A DNA stretch of 64,000 nt from Niebla homalea (taxonomy: Eukaryota; Ascomycota; Lecanoromycetes; Lecanorales; Ramalinaceae): positions 248,001 through 312,000 of the forward strand of contig JAHGAU010000013.1 in assembly GCA_019925105.1 (NCBI GenBank), read 5' to 3'. Shown one piece after another: positions 10,393 to 20,154 of the stretch; the stretch's first letter is position 1, and every line of letters begins with the position of its first letter. Below the pieces are notes generated by a model. It was not told where the DNA came from, made no database searches, and was given only the letters and a program-made list of their open reading frames with translations. The position numbers and the translations under genes were made by a program.

Positions 10393-11747
10393 ATGCTCAT
10401 CGGAATATGTGGAGGTAGGCGCCTTTGTTTTGGGTACGTGAGTTCAAGTACGATCAGGGATATGCTCACTCCAAGCTACCGTATAGGTCTTTGCGCCGGC
10501 AAGAATTCGGTAGCACATTACCTCGTCCAACACCAAAATTTCTCCAGGTTAAGTCTGTCCAGAGAAGCATCGACACACATGTCAAAAGGCCGACAGGATC
10601 ATTTGTTGGGGCATTCAGTCAGCACCGATATCTGCTTTGAATCCATTGATGCTCTACTGAATTTTGTGACATTACGATGGGAGCAGCGGTGGGTGACTAC
10701 AGACATTCGGAGCGAGCCAATCTTAGATCTGCTTCAGAGACGCCCTTTTTTCGTTCTTGTCAGTGTCGACGCGCCTCTTGGCCTTCGATGGACGAGGCTG
10801 GTCCAGCAGTGAGGGATGACCAGATCTGCCTCGGATCTCGCATTAATATTGGATCAGGTGCAAAGCTCAAGATGTCTCACCCCCCACCCTTGAAAACTTT
10901 GTGTACAGGAACGACGTGCACCTCTTCGACTCAAAAGCAGGATTAGCCCCTCTGATCGATCGCGCCGAGATACGACTTGTGAACCAGACGTCTTCGATAG
11001 AAACATTGCAGAAAACTCTGGAAACTCTCGATTTGGCAGACGAACGGCGACTGAGGCCCAATTGGGATCAATACTTCATGCAATTGGCCTCACTCGCGTC
11101 ACACCGAAGCAACTGCATGAAGCGGCGAGTAGGCTGCGTTCTTGTGCGAGAGAAACGGGTCATCAGCACAGGGTACAATGGTACACCCAGAGGCCTTACA
11201 AATTGCAACGAAGGCGGCTGTATGTGAGAGATGCGCCCTGATTGACTCATGCTGAAAGCATTAGGCCCTCGATGTAATTCGGGCTCGGCTGCCGGCGTTG
11301 GACTCTCAACATGCCTGTGCATTCACGCAGAGGAGAACGCTTTACTGGAGGCGGGCAGGGAGCGGATCCGCGAGGGATCAATTTTGTATTGCGACACGTG
11401 AGTGCTGTAGACTGACTGCCAGTTAAACCTAATCATGAGAAGATGTCCCTGCTTGACGTGTAGCATCAAAATTTCCCAGGTGGGCATATCGGAAGTTGTG
11501 TATTCACAAGAATACGGAATGGACAAGGCCGTGAGTGGACTCCTACTCTAGCCGATTGTCTTTGTGCTTAAAGACTATAGACAACGGCAGTGTTCAAAGC
11601 GGCCGGGGTCAAATTGCGTCAATTCGTACCTGTAAGCATTTGCACCTTGAAACCTCAATCGTGCCTGTGACTGACATCTGCAAGCCGCGAAAAGGTCTTG
11701 TAAACATGGACGATTGGCGACCGCCAACCAACGTGCTTGATGAGTAG
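10393..11747 (+). CDS. DCD1: Deoxycytidylate (dCMP) deaminase
   Basis: Seven exons: 10393-10414, 10487-10808, 10858-11219, 11265-11397, 11443-11530, 11581-11631 and 11685-11747, giving 346 codons. The enzyme converts dCMP to dUMP, the feed for thymidylate synthase. As in other fungal DCD1 proteins, the N-terminal half resembles a nucleotide-kinase fold with a P-loop-like GGLCAGKNS starting near residue 7. The C-terminal half is the zinc-dependent deaminase domain: YFMQLASLAS, RRVGCVLV, TGYNGTPRG, the HAE motif in CIHAEENALLEAG, and the PCxxC motif in CDTCPCLTCS. It ends in NMDDWRPPTNVLDE. Introns are 72, 49, 45, 45, 50 and 53 bp, all GT-AG. The start is the ATG that opens MLIGICGG. Confidence 0.94.
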
Positions 11748-12063
11748 AGGATTTGCGCCTTCTAGGTTTACATAAACAGATGAAAATGTCTTTCCAGCCG
11801 AATTTAGTACCCCAATGGGATGCTGTATTGGCTTTCTGGAGTGGACGTGAAGGACGAAAGCGTACCCTGTATCAGCAAAATTAATGCAGAGAGGGAAGGC
11901 CGGTCATGTCATATTTAAGCGTCGTTTTATTTGGCCTGAATGTATAGTAGAATACGGTAAAGAAACTTTAAAGAGATTGAGGATCCGCACCCGAATGCTG
12001 ATTTCAATTATGATCCGGATGACTTGCTGAATTGAAGGAGCGTTATTGAATCGGAAAAGCAGG
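11748..12063. other. Intergenic DCD1-HIS7
   Basis: About 316 bp between tandem genes, moderately AT-rich. I searched for the TGACTCA amino-acid-control box expected for a histidine gene and did not find it here. Confidence 0.5.
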
Positions 12064-13845
12064 ATGCCAACTGTGCATATCTTGCACTATGTTGCTGGCA
12101 ACGTTCGCTCACTTGCGAATGCTGTTGAAAGACTTGGCTTTACTGTGGAGTGGATCAAGGAACCCAACGACATCTCGAAAGCGGAGGTTAGTACCTCGCT
12201 GAAGGCTCATTTCGGCTACTTGACAAATATTGTTTTTGGCATAGGGACCCTGACTTCTCGGTCGTAGTCCTTGATCCTGCCAGGTGTTGGCCACTTTGGT
12301 CATTGTCTGACTCAGTTCGCTCAAAGTGGCTATCTCAATCTCATCCAGGATCATGTGGCTTCCGGTAAGCCGTTCATGGGCATTTGCGTTGGACTGCAAG
12401 CTCTGTTCGAAGGTTCTGCAGAAGATCCAAACGTGCCTGGGTTGGGGATCATACCCGGCAAGCTTCAAAGATTCATCGACACCGACAAGAGTGTGCCTCA
12501 CATCGGCTGGAACTCCGCAGCGCTATCTGAGGGCGATGCCCAGAGGAGAGGACGGCTTTATGGCTTACACAACAACAGTAAGTACTATTACGTGCATTCA
12601 TATGCAGTGCCATACGATTCGGGATTTCTGGAAGATCGGGGCTGGAGTGTCGCGATAGCAAGCTACGGCGGGGAGGCGTTCGTAGGAGCTCTTGCTCGGG
12701 GTAGAGTGTTTGCTACCCAATTTCATCCCGAAAAAAGTGGATTGGCTGGTTTGCGCGTCCTCGAGGCTTTTCTGAAAGGCGAGAAATGGCTGCCCCACCA
12801 AGATACTCCAATGTTGAGCGTGGAGCAAGGCCTCACGAAAAGAGTGATTGCTTGTCTCGATGTACGCGCCAACGACCAAGGGGACTTAGTCGTTACTAAG
12901 GGAGATCAATATGATGTCCGCGATCGACAAGATGCCACAGGCGAATCCATGGTCAGAAACCTTGGAAAGCCTATTTCGCTTGCCAAAGCGTATTATGAGC
13001 AGGGAGCTGACGAGATCATATTCCTGAACATTACGTCTTTCCGCAACTGTCCCATCACGGATCTGCCAATGCTGGAAATACTGCGCCGCACGTCCGAGAA
13101 TGTGTTCGTCCCGTTGACGGTAGGCGGTGGCATCCGCGACACAAAGGATCACGATGGTACTCTGGTCCCTGCCCTCGATGTGGCAACGTTATACTTCAAG
13201 TCTGGTGCAGACAAAGTCAGCATTGGATCGGAAGCAGTTTTGGTAGCGGAGGACTATCTCAGTGCTGGCAAGAAGGCGTCGGGGAAGACAGCGATTGAGC
13301 GTATCTCTGCAGCTTACGGTAATCAAGCCGTTGTTGTGAGCGTTGATCCCAGGCGCATGTTCGTAGATTCGCCCCAGGACACTTCACACCATACGATCAG
13401 AACAAATTTCCCCAATCGGGTAGGGCAAGAGTACTGTTGGTATCAGTGCACGATCAAAGGTGGTCGTGAGGGTCGTGATCTTGACGTGTGCCAATTGGTG
13501 ACTTCGGTTGAAGCTTTGGGCGCCGGAGAGATCCTGTTGAACTGCATCGATAGAGACGGCAGCAATAGCGGATTTGATCTTGAATTGATTACTGACGTGA
13601 AGAAGCACGTTCGAATCCCGGTAATTGCCTCTAGTGGTGCAGGGACACCATTGCATTTCGAAGAAGTGTTCAATAGGACCAATGCGGACGCTGCTTTGGG
13701 AGCTGGCATGGTAGGTGCTATCATGCTGAAACAGCGACGAATTGCGCTGATCAATATACAGTTTCACCGAAGGCAGTACACCGTGAAAGAAGTCAAGATG
13801 AGTTTGCATGATCATGATGTACTAGTAAGGGCGCCTGAGAACTAA
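12064..13845 (+). CDS. HIS7: Imidazole glycerol phosphate synthase, bifunctional (glutaminase plus cyclase)
   Basis: Three exons: 12064-12186, 12268-13710 and 13762-13845, giving 549 codons. HIS7 makes imidazole glycerol phosphate and AICAR in histidine biosynthesis, using ammonia released by its own glutaminase domain. Domain 1 (about 1-215) starts [20 protein letters not shown] and shows the catalytic triad: Cys81 in [12 protein letters not shown], and His194 and Glu196 in ATQFHPEKS. Domain 2 (about 225-549) is the HisF-like barrel with [39 protein letters not shown] and IASSGAGTP. The last intron (51 bp) is in frame without stops, so a naive frame reads through it; removing it restores [18 protein letters not shown]. 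The 81-bp first intron is supported by the [11 protein letters not shown] junction. Confidence 0.96.
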
Positions 13846-14742
13846 GGACAACGATGGCCTCCTTTGATGAGATGGAGCATGCATAGAGAGGTTGTATTTC
13901 GAATCGACCGTAGAAAAGTCCGGGATTCCAGGCGGAGAAGCCCAGGTGTCCTTTAACTGTTATTCCCTTTCCGCTCCAAAGACTCCCCCACAACGTCTAT
14001 GTATCGCGGCTTCAAAGACAGACCTCATCGTTTCGTTGTCAATCTTCTACAGAGTAACACAATCGATCACGTCACGTGATACGTCAGAGCTGATGACTAA
14101 GTAGGCGCGCTAAGCCGCTCAGCCAAAGTTGGCTTATTCTCTCCAAGTCTCTTTAGACCTTTTGTCAATATTCACTCCATCCCACACCTCCCATCTTCAT
14201 CAATCCAATCATTCTAGTTCCAGAGCCGGCGGCCATCATCGATACCTTGATACTTCTTCGACAAAAGTGTCCGAAAAAGGAACCATTATCTCGAGGTCTT
14301 TGTCCTTCGAGGCAAAGTCTCTCCAATCCTTTCCCGAACCTGTAATTAGAGTTATCTCAAACGTGAAAAGATCTCATAGACAGACATATATCGGGCGCTT
14401 ATTGGTGGGACTTGCTTTTGATTTCTCGTATTGGCGAGCCGTGGTCATACATACAGAGTCCACCAACACCTTTATGTAAATCACCTGTCGCTCTGTATCC
14501 AGCAAGCCCCGAACGTTGCATTTGCTTTTGATCATCAAAAAATAGAGATACTCGTTTCCCGCCTTTTGGACATCTGACTTCCATGAAGCCCAGTCCGTCT
14601 GCCCACTCGTACTAACAATCACGCCTTGACGAGGCTCCACTGAGCGAAACCTTACGATCCAGTCTCTCCCATTGTCTGAGCGCAGGATTCCTTGACTCTA
14701 TTGCACGGACAAGATTAGGACTCACAATACTGCAAACCGAAA
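13846..14742. other. Intergenic HIS7-MPE1
   Basis: About 900 bp with no convincing gene. It contains an ACGTCACGTGA-type cluster near 14066-14087 and a C/T-rich stretch near 14165-14215 of the kind often found upstream of fungal transcription starts. Short frames at 14129-14479 and 14374-14640 lack similarity. Confidence 0.5.
14066..14087. promoter_or_regulatory. CACGTG / CRE-like cluster upstream of MPE1
   Basis: Within 22 bp the sequence holds CACGTCA, CACGTG and ACGTCA. These are the words bound by bHLH and by CREB/ATF-type bZIP factors. It sits about 660 bp upstream of the MPE1-like start. The role is inferred from the words alone. Confidence 0.3.
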
Positions 14743-16645
14743 ATGTCTTCTTCCGTTTTCTTTCGCTTCAAGTCACAACGAGAGCCATCGAGAATTACCT
14801 TCGATGGCACCGGCATCTCGGTCTTTGAACTCAAGAGAGACATCATTACCCAGAATAAACTGGGTGATGGCACAGACTTCGAGCTGATTATTGGTTCGGA
14901 GGATGCTGATGAAGGTATGGTCTGATTGTCTGGTAAACTGGGTGCCGAAGCTGACCTTGCTTTAGAATACGATGACGACACGGTAATCATACCCCGGTCA
15001 ACAACGGTTGTTGTCAAGCGACTACCAGCCGCCAAAGCTGGACGGGGAGGGGCTGCACGATACGTTTCGGGCAAAATGCCGCAGAATGCAAAGAATGCTC
15101 ATCGCCAAGAGCCATCAGTGCCCAAGCCCCCAAACGCCACGATGTCAGACCGTCTCACAACGATGAATGGAGCGCAATCGGAGGACGAAAAGATCGCTGC
15201 AATGCTCCAGCTGGGCGCAGAAGATTGGGTTCAGCAACAGCAGCACATGGCGAAGTGGGTATTTTCCATATTCTATTGATTCGTGAGGACCCTAATTTGA
15301 TGATTTCATCCTCAGTGCTGCACCTGTTTATCGCCCGAATGCAACGAGGGGTAAAGCCCAGAACGTGCCCGACCATGCTCCACCTCCTGGCTATGTTTGT
15401 TATAGGTGTGGTGAGAAAGGGCATTGGATCCAGGTGTGCCCCACAAACGATGATCCCAGATTCGATAACAAAACACGAATCAAACGCACGACCGGCATTC
15501 CTAAATCGTTCCTCACCACGGTTGATAAACCGGCCGCCGTCGGCAAAGACGAAACGTTGGATGAGAATCAGCAGCCCACAGGTGTCATGGTGAATTCGGA
15601 AGGTGAATGGGTGATTGCAAAACCTGATCAAGCAGCATGGGAAAGGTATCAAACGCAGGCCAAGGTTTCAGCAGCTGCTCAGAGCGCTGCTGCTCAAGGC
15701 GACAAGGAAGTGCAAGATCAAGGCCTGGAATGCGCAATCGACAAGCGTCTCTTTGTAGATCCTGTGAAGACTCCATGCTGCGACGTCACATACTGTCATG
15801 AATGCATTCAAAGTGCACTGCTTGATAATGATCTTCGCTGCCCTCATTGCGCAACGGAAAACGTTCCGATTGATGACCTACTTCCAGATAAGGATATGGC
15901 AACAAAGGTCGCTCAATTCGAAAGACAAAAAACCGAGAGTACCACGCGAAGTACGAAGCAAATCATGAGTCCTGCTAAGGAAGTCCCAACAGAGTCAACG
16001 GCATTGCACTCTAAGTCGTCAGCCAAGGGTTCTTTACCCATGTCAGGCTACTCACCACGACCCGACGCAGACGATGGCATTAACCACCCCAAGAAAAGAC
16101 CTGCAGACTCCGAGTTGGAGAACGAGAGGAAGCCCCAAGGCCCAAATGAGGCTGCGTCGAGATCTAATCATCCGAAGTCAGGCCTAGCTCAGGACAGTTC
16201 ATCAGACGCTTCGCTATTCAACCCCATGGCATTCCCTCTCATGAACGGCGGATTCATGGGCATGGGCCCATTGCCTTCAATGAACATGGCACCACAGAAT
16301 CCCATGATGCCAATGGCACCGTTGGTGGGCAACGACTGGAATAGTATGTGGGGCATGGGGTATCAACCGCAGAGCATGAATCCAATTGGGGGTGCCTATG
16401 GCCAAGCTCCGCTGTACAGTGGGGGCCTTGCTCCGCAGGGTCTCCAACATCAGATGATGACTGGGTACAATGGTGTGAATCGCATGGGCGGCTCAAGCAT
16501 GAGCAACGGGCGACATTTTGCCAATCAACAGCGTTCGAACAATGAGGAAGAAAGTGCATATTTCCGGAAACCCGTGAATCCTAATCGACAGTTTAATCGA
16601 CGGAATTGGAATCATAATCGGCCGGCAGACTACCGGGAGATTTGA
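14743..16645 (+). CDS. MPE1: Cleavage and polyadenylation factor subunit with DWNN, zinc knuckle and RING (MPE1/RBBP6 type)
   Basis: Three exons: 14743-14914, 14966-15254 and 15316-16645, giving 596 codons. In yeast this protein is part of the nuclear cleavage and polyadenylation factor and checks pre-mRNA 3'-end formation. Residues 1-77 form the ubiquitin-like DWNN domain (SVFFRFKSQREPSRITFDGT). A CCHC zinc knuckle follows (CYRCGEKGHWIQVC). A C-rich RING/U-box-like domain follows with CAIDKRLF, CCDVTYCHEC and CPHC. The tail is disordered, rich in M, N, P and G, and ends with an arginine/asparagine cluster. Intron 2 (15255-15315) has the donor GTGGGT, chosen because it alone restores ANAAPVYRPN in frame. 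Intron 1 is 14915-14965. Confidence 0.95.
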
Positions 16646-17263
16646 TCATGGCCGCTCACAAGAAGCTGTGGTTTCTAGCGTTCACAGCTGCACGATAGCA
16701 TCGTCGATAACATTGGAGCGTGGCGTCAAAGTTGTTCCATTCTGGCGGATTCGGGGGTTTCGTCGGTTTCATGGAAGCGCAAGACAGTGCTACCAACCGA
16801 TGATGTATATATGATATTAGAGTGGGACCGATTAGTCAATTAAAGATTGAAAATCATCTATTCGCTGTGTGGCAGAATCGATCTAATTTATAAGATTTGC
16901 CCCCGGGATTTGTTACCAGTCGTTTCATGTTTCACGATAGACTCGATCCTTGTACGGAATTCGGCACTAAAAGTCCTGGACACAACTCTTGATGTATTAT
17001 TTCCAAGGAGTATTATTCGAGACTCTTTAGGAGTGCGAGAAAATACAAGTCAGGATTAAAAACGGTAAATCCGACTCTTAGCGCTCACCACCTCTCCGGG
17101 ACTTTCTCCAAATTGGCGCAGTGGTGGGGAAGTATCATATTCTACATGTGACCTTTCACCCGGCGGATGAGAAAGAGCTTCTGTCTTCCTTTAGTGTAGG
17201 CGATGGTGCTCGTGGCACCGAAATACGTCTGATGTAAAACCTCTTCTTGTTCGTCTTCCTGCA
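16646..17263. other. Intergenic MPE1-Yippee
   Basis: About 620 bp. No gene is supported; the 70-codon frame at 16847-17059 has no similarity. The right part is C/T-rich just before the Yippee start, as expected of a promoter and 5' leader. Confidence 0.5.
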
Positions 17264-18004
17264 ATGTTCTCTCGTCCGAATACATCTCCCCTATTTCCCA
17301 TCTTCCTCTTGCCATCGGTCCCATTCCGGCGTCGTAAAGCAAGCACCGACACCACAAACACAGCTTGCTGCACCAATTCCGCCAACACAGAGCGTTCAGC
17401 CCGTTGTTCGCCTCGGGAAGCTTATCTTCCTGGGCATGGCTCTCGTTTGGTGTGTGCTAAATGTGCAGCCGATGTGTGTCTCACATCTCAAATCATCAGC
17501 AAAGGGTTTACCGGCCGCCATGGCAGAGCCTTTCTCGTTTCTCCGAGCTCTACTGTTACGAGCGTCCCTCGGGAGCATTCGGGCGGAAGAGCACCCACCT
17601 TGCCTAACACAAAGACGGAGGCGCCCTCTCAGCGTCAGCTGGTAACGGGTATCCATACGGTCAGTGACGTTAGATGCACGTTTTGCTGCTCCTTGCTCGG
17701 TTGGAAGTATGAAGGGGCAGAGGAGGAGAGTCAAAGATACAAAGTAGGCAAATACATCTTGGAGACCAAACTGGTGTGCACCTTGAGCGACTGGGAGCAG
17801 ACAGATCTGGACGCTGCGCCGGCAAGCTTGCAGTCTGGCGAGGCAGTGAATCGAGATCTGTCAAGCGTCGATTTCGACAGCCAAGATGAAGACGAGTGCG
17901 AGGACCTGTTCGCAGGCGTATGGAGCCCTGCTCTGGCATTGAAACGACGACAGAACAAGAATTTCCGCAAAGCCATAAGTGAAATGGAGGTGCAGAGCCG
18001 CTGA
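17264..18004 (+). CDS. Yippee-family zinc-binding protein
   Basis: A single open frame of 246 codons from an ATG with G at -3. Yippee proteins have a compact zinc-ribbon beta fold held by two CxxC pairs. Here they are CAKC (about residue 67) and CTFC (about residue 143), with the flanking family words SQIISKGFTGRHGRAFLV, LVTGIHTVSD, LLGWKYEGA and YKVGKYILETK. The stretch between the two halves (about residues 96-125) is a low-complexity insertion common in filamentous fungi. The N-terminal segment PLFPIFLLPSVPFRRR is also typical of fungal members. The C-terminus is acidic and then basic. The molecular role of fungal Yippee proteins is poorly known. The gene ends 207 bp before the stop of the opposite-strand histone chaperone. 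Confidence 0.9.
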   Translation: MFSRPNTSPLFPIFLLPSVPFRRRKASTDTTNTACCTNSANTERSARCSPREAYLPGHGSRLVCAKCAADVCLTSQIISKGFTGRHGRAFLVSPSSTVTSVPREHSGGRAPTLPNTKTEAPSQRQLVTGIHTVSDVRCTFCCSLLGWKYEGAEEESQRYKVGKYILETKLVCTLSDWEQTDLDAAPASLQSGEAVNRDLSSVDFDSQDEDECEDLFAGVWSPALALKRRQNKNFRKAISEMEVQSR

Positions 18005-18211
18005 GCAGGATCTTCCCCCCTTACTCAACTCCGCTGTCGGCGGACTCACGATAATGCAACAATAAGACTCGCATGCTGGTTTGTCCACCTGATTCCAGCC
18101 GGGGTTCATGATACCCACCAGGTGTATGTCTTTTAGAGAATTTGACTAGACTTGGTCGATCGTAAGGAAGTGAAGCTTCACATCATAAGAGTATGGCGCA
18201 GCACCATATCT

Positions 18212-19736
18212 TTAGATCTCATTTTTCTCATGCTGCCCCCCGTTGAACCGTGGTCCATGGTCTGTATCTACCTTAGTCTTCTTCATGGTTATGCCGTCTT
18301 CCTTCTCGTCCTCCAAGACGAACGCTTTTCTTTTGGTGTCGGTCTGCGATAGATCTGCGTGTAGATTGGCCTTTCCATCGTCCTCCACTGGTTTCTTCTT
18401 TTTGACAAGATAGCTGAGGTCATAGGCGCTCTTGGATGCATCCTCAAGTCTGGCCATCTGCACATCGGTAGGCTTCCCAGATAATGAGCCAAGAATACCC
18501 GACAAAGGGTGGAGATCACTGAGCGCTGCGGAAACCCTAGAATCACTAATGGGGACAGGTGGATGCCTTAGCTCCTCCAGCTGCGCGAGTGTTAGCCGCG
18601 AATGCGATCAGTTATGATACTCTTACCTTTTGTTCCATCTCACTGACCATCGCTCGTACTTCATCGATATTCTGTGCAGTAGCTCGTGCAGCGCCATCAG
18701 AGGAAGCCGGTACGGGTAACCTAGCATCTTCTTGGTCGATCCTCGTCTTACAGCTTGCTATGGCTGCCTCCATCTGCGCCGCAGCCTCCTCTCGCATGTC
18801 ATGGTCTACATGGGCGGTCTGCAGATTCTCGGCGCCTGCTTCCTCAGCTTTTTGCTGCGTCACAGACTGGAATTCCAGAGCAAGGGACAGCTTGTAGTGA
18901 GCTTCAGCGATGATGCTTGATTCGAAGGGAAACAGCCTTTCCTTAATCTGCAGAGCTGATCTTAGATCCACGGCCGCGTTGGAGAATTTTTCTCCCTCGA
19001 GCGATATCTCGGCTTGAAGATCATAAGTGTCCGCCAGCCGTTCCTCAACTCGTCTGATCTCAGCGGACTCGTCTTGAGCCTTACCCTTCCCCCTAGAAGG
19101 ATCTCGATCTTCGATTTGCTTGCGTAATAGAACTCGGGCCATATCAAGTACTTCGTACGCAGTTGCAAAGTCATCCTCTGGGTCGGCGGCTACTTCGTCT
19201 TCGGCCACCTGCTGATCATCGCCGATTCCATCTTCATCGTCCGAGCTGTCGAAGTTTTCGTCACCTGTAAATTGAAAGTATGGCTTTCTTCCCCTGTCTT
19301 CAGCGGTGTCTTTTGCTTCGATTTTTGGGTCCTCGCCCGCTACAGCTCCTGAGATGGCTTCCTGTAGTTTCGGCTCTGATGACTGATCCGTCCGACCATC
19401 GTTCGTAACATTCTTGCTGCTCGCACCGCTTCTTGGCCTTGTCTTGGGCCTTTCTTCGGCAACCTTGGAGCCCAAAACATCGCTGTTCTTAACTGCAACG
19501 TGATGAAGGCACCTACCGTAGGCATACAACAAGTCTGCATTCCTTAGTGACATCTCTCCATTGATCTCGGCTTGAAGTTCAGTTGCATCGGCGTAAAGCT
19601 CCACTGCGGTGTCATAGTCTTTTTTAGAATAATGATGAGTGGCTTGGGCAATGAGATCATTCAGACGCTCGGTGCCCTCATCAGTACGAGTTGTAGCCGC
19701 CTTATCTTCGAACTTTTTGTGAGACGCTGAAGACAT
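18212..19736 (-). CDS. NASP/SIM3/Hif1-type histone chaperone (SHNi-TPR)
   Basis: Two exons on the minus strand: 19736-18627 and 18580-18212, giving 492 codons, with a 46-bp GTAAGA...GCGCAG intron. Members of this family bind histone H3 (or CENP-A in the fission yeast Sim3) and escort it to chromatin. The first TPR lies at about residues 30-65 (HYSKKDYDTAVELYADATEL, then LLYAYGRCLHHVAV). A large acidic insertion with DEDGIGDDQQ interrupts TPR2, a hallmark of NASP proteins. SHNi-TPR helices follow (LADTYDLQAEISLEGEKFSN, then EAHYKLSLALEFQ), then a long helix ending in VRAMVSEMEQK. The C-terminal KKKKP and KRKAF motifs look like nuclear signals. It shares a divergent promoter with DPB2, which suits S-phase expression. 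Confidence 0.92.
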
Positions 19737-20154
19737 ATCCAGTGAATCCGATATGGCTATTGTAAATGAGCTCTTCTCAGCACCCGCAGAGAAGCTCGCA
19801 TACCGCGTGAATCAAGTTTAAGGTATGCGGTGGACATCTAAGGATATTCCACCATAAGCGAGCTACGATCCTCAATTCAAAATGTGAGAGAGAGAGTATG
19901 TCACGGACAAAGCAAGTGGATTTGGCCGAGGTACTTGTCATAATTGTTGTCACTGTTTGCGATTAATTCGAATATGATGCCGCTGGATTCTGGCGCGTCG
20001 GTCGTCACGCGACAAACGCGTTGTGTTCCACACACACACGAGGATGGCATAAAATGACATCTACCGTAACTGTACTTGCATTCAGTGCAGACATGTCGCC
20101 CTAAAACCCTGGCGCGCAATTACTGGTCTTATCGCAGCTTGCTTCTCATGACAC
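19737..20154. promoter_or_regulatory. Divergent NASP/DPB2 promoter region
   Basis: The 418 bp separate two oppositely oriented start codons. It contains a tight cluster of MluI-box-like words at 19994-20021 and a further GGCGCG at about 20111. A short CA repeat (CACACACACAC) lies at about 20029-20039. Confidence 0.6.
19994..20021. promoter_or_regulatory. MluI cell-cycle box cluster (MBF/DSC1-type)
   Basis: Within 28 bp there are GCGCGTC (19994-19999 region), ACGCGA (20007-20012) and a perfect ACGCGT (20016-20021). ACGCGT is the core site of the MBF/DSC1 complex that activates S-phase genes in yeasts. Both flanking genes act in DNA replication or chromatin assembly. Confidence 0.55.

Noticed and set aside
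11243..11249. TGACTCA word as an amino-acid-control site for HIS7
   Set aside because: It lies inside a DCD1 intron about 800 bp upstream of HIS7, so control of HIS7 is unlikely.
14129..14640. Short frames in the HIS7-MPE1 gap
   Set aside because: Frames on both strands overlap, with low complexity and no recognisable domain.
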